Origin: Verticillium longisporum
Taxonomy: Eukaryota; Ascomycota; Sordariomycetes; Glomerellales; Plectosphaerellaceae
DNA: 64,000 nt
Reading direction: 5' to 3'
Assembly (NCBI GenBank): GCA_019188255.1
Contig: JAETXT010000004.1
Location: forward strand, 3,224,001 to 3,288,000
In this document: positions 41,501 to 50,649 of the stretch, piece by piece
How positions within the stretch are numbered: the stretch's first letter is position 1
How the letters are laid out: every line of letters starts with the position of its first letter
Notes under the pieces: model-generated
The model's input: the letters and a program-made list of their open reading frames with translations, nothing else
What the model was told of the DNA's origin: nothing
Database searches by the model: none
Program-made: the position numbers and the translations under genes

Positions 41501-42434
41501 ATCTATCCTTTTAGCTTATAGGATTCAGGTTTAGGATAGTTAAATAGTCTTTATAGATTATTATTTATTATCCTATTATCCTCCCTATTCCTCTACTCCT
41601 TAGAGTATTAAATCCTAGTTAATAATAATTAATTCTATTATATTAAATATCTCTTCCTATAAGAATATTAAAATTAATCTCTTTAATATCTTAATATTTA
41701 TTATTCCTAGAAGAATGATCCTATACTCTATTAGATATACCTTTAGTATTTAAATAATTATTAAATTATAGGAGTCGAAGTCCCCTTTAGTCTAGTCCTA
41801 GAAGTCCTCAATAAACGCTTCTAGGAAGTAAACCAGTTTTATAATTCTATATATGCTTATTACTTTAAGGATCTAAGCGCTCTTAAACTCTATAGATACT
41901 AAGTCTAGTAATCTAGGGAACTATAACTCTACTCTATTAATAAAAAAGTTAATATTAAGACCCTTCTTAACCTTCTATATTAAGTATAATATATTAAGTT
42001 CTTCTAGAATACTATCGAACTCCTATTATATCTTTTTAGGGCTCTCTAGTTCTATTATTAAGCTATTCCTATAATCCGAGGAGCTTACTATTATTAATTT
42101 TCTTTATTAAAGCTTTATTATAACTAGTTACTATATCTATAGAGCTTTATTTATTAGATTAGTAGCTAATAATATAGCTTAGATAGTAATCTTAAATATA
42201 GGAGTCCTAAGATACTTAAAGTAGATAGTACTCCTATAGATTATATAATAGGGGATTTCCCTATTATTAAGCTCTTATAAGAGTCCTAAAGTATTTAAAG
42301 TAAGTAGTACTCTTACGATTACTTATAAAGCGTAATCGATAAGCTTATATATAGTAAATGTATTATTTATAGGATCGATCTTAACTTCTCTAGCTCTACT
42401 TATTCTATATTATATTAAATATAATATTAATTAG

Positions 42435-42724
42435 TATTAAGAGGGCTTTACTATTTATATAAACCCTAATTTATTACTTTAGCTATACTTAAGAGCTCTA
42501 AATAGGTAGGGTTAGTAATATAAGATTTATAATAATTAATAATACTATCTCTCTAATTTATTACTATTTATATAAATTGATTATATTTATCTAATTTATA
42601 GATTATATAAGCTATAAATTATATACTCTTAGGAGTAGTAAATCCTAGCTCTTAGTAGTTACTATATTAGTAAATCCTATATAGTAATTATTAATTTAGG
42701 TAATTACTTAATATTAATTTAATA
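42435..42724 (-). repeat. 5' LTR of Copia element C (right end)
   Basis: 290 bp, direct repeat of 35,242-35,528 within element C. Confidence 0.85.
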
Positions 42725-43345
42725 TTTATATATTATATCCTATCTTATTATATATATTATAATATCTTTTCTTTACTATATTATATAATTTACGATTATT
42801 ATTTAAATATATTTCCTTTTATATTTAGATATTTATTTTAACCTTTATTTATAATTCTTACTTTTACTTTAAAATAAAGCTCCTTTTTCCTTTAAAATAT
42901 ATTTTCTTTAATTTAGAATATTCATTTAAAATTATATTTCCTTTTTAAACGATTATAATCTCTAATTTTATAAAAGCTATTTTATATATAATTTTATATA
43001 TATTTCTTATAAAATAATTATTAATTCTAATAATTAATATTAAAGAACTTCTTTAATATTTAATAATTCCATTATTTATAAAATTAAATTATAAATAAGC
43101 TTCTTTTTAATTCTTTAATATTCAAGAGACCTAAAATATTAATATTATTAAGTCCTCTTTAGAAAGTATTAAAGTCTATAAGTTTATATTTAACTTTTAA
43201 AGAAAGTTTTCTAAGCTTATTAAAATAAACTTAGCCCTTCTAAATCCTCTTTAAATATTTCTCTTTATTATAAACTCTATAAAAAAATAAAAATATAAAG
43301 AAGAAATCTTTTTTAATAATATTATTTATATTTATAACCTTTCTT
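42725..43345 (-). mobile_element. Fot1-type copy 5, internal fragment
   Basis: Begins TTTATATATTATATCCTATC immediately after the LTR of element C and stays collinear with copies 2 and 3 (33,347-33,960 and 43,772-44,390). It lacks both terminal repeats. Confidence 0.65.
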
Positions 43346-43624
43346 AATAAAAGGCATTTCTAGGATAATATTAATAGCCTATTATATATACTAGACTTTA
43401 TTAGGATATAGTATATTCGGGTAATATTAGTATATTAGCTTTATAAGTATTATAAAGTAGAATAGGGGGATTAAAGGATTTAAGAAGCTTAGTAAATAAA
43501 GTATTTAGTTAATATTATAAATATATATATATTAAAAGGAAAATTATAATAATTAATAAGCTAATAGAATATAGTAAAGGAGCGCCTTATTATTAATTTA
43601 CTAAACTAATTATAATATATATAA
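43346..43624. other. RIP-altered spacer, unassigned
   Basis: Not matched by eye to any other element of the window. Confidence 0.3.
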
Positions 43625-43626
43625 TA

Positions 43627-46369
43627 AGTAAATATACTATATAAGTAAGTATACTATATAACTACGATTATATAATAAGAAGTTCCCTCTAGTTAATTAG
43701 AATATCTAAAATTAATTAAAACTACTTAGAATTATCTTCTCTAGATATCTCTATATCTACTTGATAGGTTCGTATATTATATCCTATCTTACTATATATA
43801 CTATAGCATCTTTTCCTCGCTTTATTATAAGGTTTATAGTTATTATTTCAATATATTTCCTCCTATACTTAGATATTTACTTTAATCTCTATCTATAGAT
43901 CTTACCTTTACCCTAGAATAATGCTTCTTCCTTCCCTAAAATATATTTTCTTTATTTTATAATACTTATTTAGGATTAAATTTTCCTTTTAAAGGATAAA
44001 GGTTTTTAACTTTATAAAAGCTATTTTATATATAATTCTATATATCTTTTTTATAAAGTAATTAATAGCTTTAAAAGTTAATATTAGAGAGCTTCCCTAA
44101 TATCTCGTAATTTGATTTTTTATAAAATTAGATTATAGATTAGCTTCTATTTAGTTCTTTAGTATTTAGGAGACCTAAGGTATTAACGTTATTAGGTCCT
44201 CTTTAGAGGGCATTAATATCTATAATTTTATATCTAGCTTCGAAAGAATATTTTCTAGGCTTATTAGAATAAGCTTAGCCCCTTTAAATCCCCTTTAGAT
44301 ATTTTTCTCTATTATAGATTCTATAACGGCTATAAAAAATATAAAGAAGAAGTCCTCTTTAATAATATAATTTATATTTATTTATATCCTTTTCTCGATT
44401 TATCGATTATAGGCTTTCTTAAATAAGCTAAAATAATTAATATCGAGAGATTAGAATAAATATAATAAATAAAGAAATATATAGAATATAATAATATTAT
44501 TCTTTTTATAATAGAGTTTAAAATTAATAGAATAATAACCTTTATAGCTATTAAAGATAAAGAAATAATAAATACTCTTAATATATAGTTTCGTATATTT
44601 ATCGAAATATTTAATCTATTCTAGGCCTTTCTTATTTATAATTTAATTATTATTAATTATTATAATTATTTAATTATAAAATAGAGGGCTATCTTTATAT
44701 TAGTTAATAAATAATTTTCCCTATTATAATAATAAATAGTATTAAGGGAGGTTCTAGGCAACGACCGATAGGTTGAATTATCTTAAGAGGTAAAGGGATA
44801 GTAGAGAAATAAATAGGTAGAGGTAAGAGAAGAAAGTTATTGTATCTCTGGAAGGGAGTATCGGATTAATAAACGGATCGAAGATTCTAGTAGCCCCTGA
44901 TTTTAGCTATAGAATAGTGTAGTTTTCATATGGATCGGAGGTAGGTAAGTAGGAGGTTCAATTGAAGAGAGGGCTCGGATTGATCCTAATAGGAGTAAGG
45001 GCTGTCCCGGAAGGTATCCGTTGCTAATAGTTAAAAACGTATAAATTAGATAGGAATTACTGCGTAAGGGGACGCGACGAGCGTGACTAAAAATGACTAT
45101 GTATTAGATGTCTAAAAACCTGAAAAATAGGCCTAGGGGAACTGATCTATATGTGACAGACTGACCCTCAGAGTCTCTGCGTGGACAGGGCGCTTAGACT
45201 ACCTCAGGACCTGCAGGGAAGTGGAGTCGGTTTCACTCTAGCTTAAAAACTGAGCTAATGAGAGATAAGAGAAGTTAAACGGTTATTGCTATAGGACAGC
45301 TCCATGGGATGTTATAAACAGTATACCATTCTGTAGCCCCGCTTTTTCTCTTTCTAATAATATATATATCGATATGGTTTGGCTTTTATTTCAGCTGCTA
45401 GAGGAGTTATAAAACCCTAACTCCCTATAAATAGTAATATATATTATTTATCTATATTAATACCTTAGATTATTATAATCTATTCCAAGCCTCTTAGCTA
45501 GTGAAACTGGGCAGGGCAGAAAGGTATAGCTTAGCAATAAGGTAATAAGGAGTAGCTAATCAGGGAAATAGACATTAGCTAGACTCGTTGTGAGGACCCC
45601 TAAGGGATACACATCATCAATCCGACACTATACATTCAAGGACCTATCTTTTTCTTAAATGACTGCTTCGTTGCCCTGATCAGTTGAGGTCATTACTAGC
45701 CCTACTTCACTAGATTATCTTTATATTAGAATATCTTTTAATACTTATAATGATTATTCTAATAAAGATAATACTTATTATAAACCCTATTTTATTAAAG
45801 TTATAAATACTATATTCTATAATACTATATTTTATAATTATATTATAAATAAGCGTAAATTATATATTTATTATATTAAGGCCTTTATATAGGGCTTTCT
45901 TATAATTATATTTATAAAAGAAATATATTTTAAATTCTAGTTATCGCTTAACGAAGTTTAAGGCCTAGCGCTTCCTAATATATAATATATTATAGTCGGA
46001 AAGTAGTCGATTAGCTATATATTCTACTTTATAAAGTTATAGAGGAAATAATCGGGAATCCTATTTAAGTATATATTAAATAATCGTTAATTCTTCTAGC
46101 TCTATTAATTTCTTTAATTTAGATATAATATTATATCGTTAAGCTATACCCTTTATTTATTAACCGACCTTAATATAATAAATACTATAAATATTAATAA
46201 TACGATAGATACTAAGTTAAGCACTTTATTAGATAGCTTAGATTATAAGGAGTAATTATACTTTATTAGATAATTATAATATAATTATTCATAGAGAAAA
46301 ACGTAATATAGGATAGATATTTATAAAGTCGTAATTATATAGTATACTTACTTATATAGTATACTTACT
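43627..46369 (-). mobile_element. Fot1/pogo-type DNA transposon, copy 3, split by an insertion
   Basis: Flanked by TA (43,625-43,626 and 46,370-46,371). The terminal inverted repeats are long and well kept: AGTAAATATACTATATAAGT at the left is answered by the complement of GTATACTTACTTATATAGTA at the right. Each end contains two tandem units of about 17 bp (AAGTAAGTATACTATAT). Homology with copy 2 breaks at about 44,737 and resumes at about 45,715, leaving about 1.77 kb of transposon plus about 0.98 kb of foreign DNA. It is strongly RIP-altered and non-functional. Confidence 0.8.
44738..45714. other. unmutated insertion inside Fot1-type copy 3
   Basis: About 980 bp with normal CpA and TpG frequency (for example GGTTCTAGGCAACGACCGATA, CTCCATGGGATGTTATAAACAG) replaces a short stretch of the transposon. 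It has no long open frame. A TATAAA box and the short AT runs near 45,410-45,480 would fit an LTR-like promoter, but no terminal repeat or target duplication is visible. It is probably a later, low-copy insertion that was never subject to RIP. Confidence 0.5.
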
Positions 46370-46371
46370 TA

Positions 46372-46520
46372 TCGTATACGTTAACTATGGATAATAGCTA
46401 TAATGCTATATACTAATATATAATAGCTACTTCCTAAATTGACCTATTTAACTTCATAATAGCTACTCGCAGTTGTACTACTGCTATTGGCTGAATAACT
46501 GTACCTTCCTCCGTAATTGT
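46372..46520. other. boundary between transposon block and gene block
   Basis: Composition changes from RIP-altered to normal within about 100 bp. No promoter or gene is recognised. Confidence 0.4.
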
Positions 46521-46521
46521 G

Positions 46522-46900
46522 CTAGTAAGGTACCTCAGGGAGGGTGAGCTTGAGACTACCCCCTATGAGCTGCATCCCGGCGCTTTTGAACACTAGTATC
46601 GGAAACAATTCATCTCTTCGATGCATATAGAGGTTGACAACGCAATCCACGGCGTAAGGGCTCATTTCGGTCATGTCGAGTTCTTGGGTCGGAGCGATGC
46701 CCAGCTCTTGTTGAGAGCATATAACATCCAACGTCGTATGCTGTCATTGGTACTGAGGCTACCAAAGGATGCGCATAGAAAATCTTTTGTCAACTGCGGT
46801 GTATTTGTCGACAGCTTCCTGTATTACTTCGAAGGCGTCAATTGAGTCTTCAGAAACCCGCAGAAGCTCTCGAAGACAGACGACTCGAGACCCTCTCTCC
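46522..46900 (-). pseudogene. possible coding remnant downstream of the METTL16-type gene
   Basis: A single - strand frame from about 46,900 to 46,522 reads LRELLRVSEDSIDAFEVIQE, then after a TAG and a TGA continues LDMTEMSPYAVDCVVNLYMH to a stop at the end. Composition is protein-like and the two stops could come from C-to-T changes. The beginning overlaps the 3' end of the methyltransferase gene in another frame. Unknown family; it may equally be chance. Confidence 0.25.
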
Positions 46901-48382
46901 ATCGACACGTTACCACCATGCCGGCCCTCATGATATCGATGTCAATTTCGAATCCAAACACACAAAAGCTTGAGTCATGATTGCCATCTTGACGCTTGTT
47001 CTTCCCTTCTTCCTGTTCTCTGGCCTTCCTGCGCCGCCAGGCTCGGCTCCAGACATTTTCCCGTGCGCGCCCCGCTCCGCGGAGCTTGTGCTTGTCCCAC
47101 GCCCAGGACACGAGCTCGACCGAGGTCATGAGCGAATCGACCTTCTCACCTATTGCGCTGACACTAACATCCAGCGAAATGACGAAAATCTCAACCTCGG
47201 TACTCGGCGGAAAGTACTTTTTCCATTTATCAGCTTTCATCCCCCTCGACGCGTGTGTTGATGGCCTCATCGGCGCAAAGCTCCATGCAAGCGCCCATCG
47301 CCTCGTCTTGTTTCCCTGCACGAACTCGGTGATGGCGTAGTTGTTTATGCCGTGCTTGCGCAGCTTTTCTACGATTGTCTCGAGGCTGCTTTGCTTTCCA
47401 AGCATGGAAGTGTACCACTGAATTGCGTCGCGGAGGGCAAGAGACTCTTCGATAATGCGTGTGACGAAGGCTACTTCGCCGCCGGGTGTGACCATCTCCA
47501 CAGGGGCGCCCGTGCACGCCGACAAGGGAGGACGGGATTTCTGCTTCGCGGAGGCAAGGAGGTCGGCGTCGGATTCATAGAAGGGAGGATTGGTCATTGT
47601 AAAGTCAATGGTCGCTGGATGTGCTGGGATGAGGGGGTCTGAGCTCTGCCGAGGAAGAATCCGAATGCGACGCTGGACGTGATTTAACTCAACATTCTTC
47701 TTTGCGAAACTGAGGCTCTTGGGATTAACGTCTAGACTGGTCAGTCAATCGGCCGCAAAAAGAGGCGAGGCGTACTACCGGTTGCAATAAAAGACCAGTT
47801 GCGCTGTTGGCAAGCAAGTAGAGGGTAAATACAGCTAGCGCCGGTACCAATGTCGAGGCCCGTCACCTTTCGGCCACGCTCGGCATAGGATGAGCCGTCA
47901 ATGAGTTCCTTGAGCCATAGGATGTAGTTGTGGCGGACGGGGACCTGTATGTGATTAATTGGATTCAATGATGACGTCTGCCAGTGCCAAACTTACAGGA
48001 GGGCATAACCTGTCATCAGGAAGTTCTATCTTAAGACCATAGTCGATTTTGAGCAGCGTTTTGGTAAGCTGCATGACAGCAGCTGGATTATTGAAGTCGA
48101 GGTTACCACTGCGAAGCCTGTCGCCGTTAGTAAGAATGCATGTCACTTGGGCAGGTCTACTTACAACAGGCCAAACTCCGGATCCTCACGACCAAGTTGT
48201 CTGAAGTCAAGTTCGCTCAGATATAGGTCGCGAAAGTACGTATCGGCATCAACTCCAGGCGCGGGGCGTTCTTCTCGGAGAAGTCTTGTGCCGTAGGTCA
48301 TTGCACCATGTCTCGATTCATCGGGTAGATGGTTTGCCGTGCTTTCTCCATCACTGGGCTTCTTTCTCTTGGTGCCGGTCAT
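46824..48382 (-). CDS. METTL16/RlmF-type RNA N6-adenosine methyltransferase
   Basis: Four exons on the - strand (48,382-48,165; 48,117-47,997; 47,944-47,779; 47,731-46,824) give 470 residues. The introns are 47, 52 and 47 nt with GTAAGT, GTAAGT and GTAGTA donors. The start is the ATG of MTGTKRKKP. The fold is a Rossmann methyltransferase of the DUF890 family: PVRHNYILWL leads into the SAM-binding motif GLDIGTGAS (residues 142-150), and TNPPFYES (catalytic NPPF, residues 216-219) follows. GNKTRRWALAWSF and, near the C-terminus, TCRWREGLESSVFESFCGFL match the family. In the family this enzyme methylates adenosine in U6 snRNA and some mRNA hairpins, using S-adenosylmethionine, mainly in the nucleus. 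A basic linker (RAWRRRKAREQEEGKNKR) sits before the C-terminal part. All key motifs are present, so it looks functional. It lies about 450 bp from the transposon block. Confidence 0.9.
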
Positions 48383-48639
48383 TTCTACAATACTTGGTAA
48401 TCGCTTCGCAAAGTTGACGTAGCCCTTTGGCTTCTCGACATGGTCGTGTGTTTGCGATGTTCCTGGGAAAAACTTCTGGGAATGGTCAATGGTGAGCTAC
48501 CCCGCCAAAACCTTCCCTGGGAAACGGGAGGCCCGTGCATCCACCAAAAGTGCTTTGCCAGTCGCCACCTTGGTGGACACCAGCGAAGAATCAAATTTAG
48601 TACTGTTTATAGGCAATATATACACGAGTGACTAGAATA

Positions 48640-48733
48640 ACACGCAGTTCATCTATTTCATGGAAGTCGCTCTCGCAAGTTGTTTTCTGTTCTAAAGAAT
48701 CCCCTAACTAGCCTGTACTCATATACATGTTAA
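48640..48733. other. short intergenic stretch upstream of the METTL16-type gene
   Basis: Holds the presumed promoter side of the gene together with 48,383-48,640. No specific site is recognised. Confidence 0.3.
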
Positions 48734-49210
48734 GACTAGGCTTAGGAATACCTAAAGATTCTAACCCATTAAGTACCTAGAAGCTTAGCGTGAAAACCTA
48801 AAGCCTAGAAAACCTAGTACTCTACTACCTATTTAGGTTTTTAGACTAAAATAGATTACCTAGAAAAAAACCTAAACCTAAATAGGTATAGGGTCTAGGT
48901 TATTTTAAATCCTATAATATAGTAATATTATTATATATATAATAGAATAGCTTATACCCTATCTTAATGCCCTATTAATTAAATATCCTAAGGATTAAGA
49001 TTAAGTATAGGCTATATATAGACCCTAGCTTCTACCTAGAGAGAACCTATAGGCTAAAATGGGCAACCTAGAAGGAACCTAGAAATTTCGATAGGTTTTT
49101 TAGGCTACCCATTTCAACCTATAGGTTCTCTCTAGGCAACCTAGAAAACCCAAATATCCACCTCCCTATAATACCTAGATATACCTATTTGGGTATTCCT
49201 AAGCCTAGTC
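48734..49210. mobile_element. MITE-like element with 19-bp terminal inverted repeats and a central hairpin
   Basis: GACTAGGCTTAGGAATACC at 48,734-48,752 is answered exactly by its complement at 49,192-49,210, so the element is 477 bp. Inside, a 36-bp inverted repeat (49,035-49,070 and 49,101-49,136, about 4 mismatches) encloses a further near-palindrome (AACCTAGAAATTTCGATAGGTT). A second, smaller inverted repeat lies at 48,829-48,891. The motif ACCTAG/CTAGGT recurs many times. There is no coding capacity. CpA and TpG are partly depleted. It sits between the METTL16-type gene and the next gene. No target duplication could be fixed. Confidence 0.65.
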
Positions 49211-49614
49211 AAGACCACGAAATCCCTCTGGCGATTCCATGCAATGCGTCTCATGCGTGCGAGTACTTAAATAAAGAGTATGACGCGAGGGTAACATATC
49301 AAAGTGAGTGCGCTTGGTTTCAAGTTCGATCCAAGCTCCTGCTACTATATCACGTGGGTAACGTGAGAGACCAGTCTTGCAAAATATGGGTATCATTCGC
49401 TTCTTATAACCTGTGGAAGTCAACAGACAACCGGATCGAGTGCACATATGGTGCGGCTCATGAAACTCCGACATGGTTCTTTTGAGGCAGGTGCCACGGG
49501 GACCTCACAGCTCTGATCTTCCCCGGACTTCCGTTCATTGCCGCCCATGTCAGTTCTCAACATGTCAGTTCTCAAACGGAGGGAAAAGCAAGTTGGCGCG
49601 TTCATCCAGCTGGA
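49211..49614. other. intergenic DNA without a supported gene
   Basis: Short overlapping open frames on both strands, none with family resemblance or splice support. A direct repeat CATGTCAGTTCTCAA occurs twice in tandem at about 49,546-49,575. Confidence 0.4.
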
Positions 49615-49948
49615 TCAAATACCTGGTCGATAAGCCCAAGATACGGCAGCCGCAAGCGTAGCAAACACACCGGCCACCCCTAAGCCCCAAGGCAACACGA
49701 CCCCCAGCATGGTGATACTCGCCATGGTCGAGAGAATCCCGCCCGAGGGGGCATAGCCGTGGTACATGTATGACTGGAATCCAGCAACAGCGACTCCTTT
49801 TCAGCGAATCAAGGTCAGCAAGAGGATAATGCCGGTCTTGGGGAAGCAAGCACGTGGCGACATACTCACCTACGCTAAAGCCAACAAGACCAAAAGCAAC
49901 GCCGAGGACGATGATGCTCGCCATGGCAAATGTTGCTACCCATATCAT
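49615..49948 (-). CDS. small IFI6/IFI27 (interferon-inducible 6-16)-like membrane protein
   Basis: Two exons (49,948-49,870 and 49,796-49,615) joined over a 73-nt intron with a GTGAGT donor and a GCTGA-AAAG acceptor encode 86 residues. The protein is almost entirely hydrophobic and glycine/alanine-rich: ASIIVLGVAFGLVGFSVGG, then VAVAGFQSYMYHGYAPSGGI, then STMASITMLGVVLP and GVAGVFATLAAAVSWAY. The order of G-F-x-x-G-G, QSxxYxG, a glycine turn and SxxSxxMLG matches the 6-16 domain found in many fungi as well as animals, where it lies in mitochondrial or other inner membranes. An in-frame stop just upstream supports this start, though an upstream exon is possible. Function in fungi is not established. 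The assignment rests on pattern memory. Confidence 0.6.
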
Positions 49949-50649
49949 GAATGTGGCGACTATGTCTTATTCGGTAAGCTGACGGAACATCATGAATACC
50001 GACAGAGGTGCGCGACCTACGAGGTTCTGAGTACCATTCTGTCGGTGAACTCCAGATCTGCTGGAGCGGGTGGCTGGCAGTGAGCGCCGCTGGATCAGGA
50101 TGGCATCCGGGGTACAGCCATGTCGGCAAACGAGCCATCAGCACATGGCCTGTGGTGCATGATGCTGCGGAGCTCGGGATTATCATCGTATTGGGAAAGA
50201 TTTCAAGAAGTTGACGCTTCCATTGTTTCGTGACGAGGCGGGGGGAATCAGCCGAGTATATGAGGAGTGAGCCAGTTACGGATCGCGCGGAATGTATATC
50301 TTGGCATCTTCAGATGATGATCGCCAATCGGTCGAAGCCATCTGCGGTGTGACTTGAGGTGTCCGGTGTTTCCGGGTTGGCCGGATCGTCGGGCTCCCAG
50401 ATCGTCCGTTTATGGTTCAGCGGGCTGGGTTGATTCCCCTTCGAACTCGACCTCACGTCAGCACTGCCTTATGACAGGTGCATACTTTTTTGCAGTGTAT
50501 GGATACTCTAAATGCCGTATATTCGTCATGCATCGACGCTAAACAGGGTAGATATCCAGAATGTCTCCATCCAGTCCGCTGCCTCAATCACGTCATCACA
50601 TCATCCAGCGTCCCCCATCAGTGATAAATCATAATTCATTGCCCAGGAT
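49949..50649. other. intergenic DNA between two - strand genes
   Basis: About 700 bp. Small open frames on both strands show no family resemblance. It presumably contains the promoter of the 6-16-like gene. Confidence 0.4.

Larger units (their letters stand above)
35242..42724 (-). mobile_element. Ty1/Copia LTR retrotransposon C, RIP-degraded
   Basis: A 7.48-kb full-length copy of the same family as A, on the opposite strand. The LTR pair is collinear and inverted to that of A. The RNase H end corresponds to about 37,116-37,546 on the - strand, the (GA)n tract to 36,211-36,237, and the integrase region to about 38,900-40,100. No frame is open. The left flank is a + oriented Fot1 fragment and the right flank a - oriented Fot1 fragment, so the two flanks are not halves of one target site and no target duplication is seen. 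Confidence 0.85.

Noticed and set aside
15240..46450. AT-rich DNA as centromere or mitochondrial insertion
   Set aside because: Composition is explained by RIP of identifiable Copia, Gypsy and Fot1 elements. No mitochondrial gene is seen and a centromere cannot be judged from sequence alone.
46977..47642. Several + strand open frames
   Set aside because: Shadows of the METTL16-type exon on the opposite strand.
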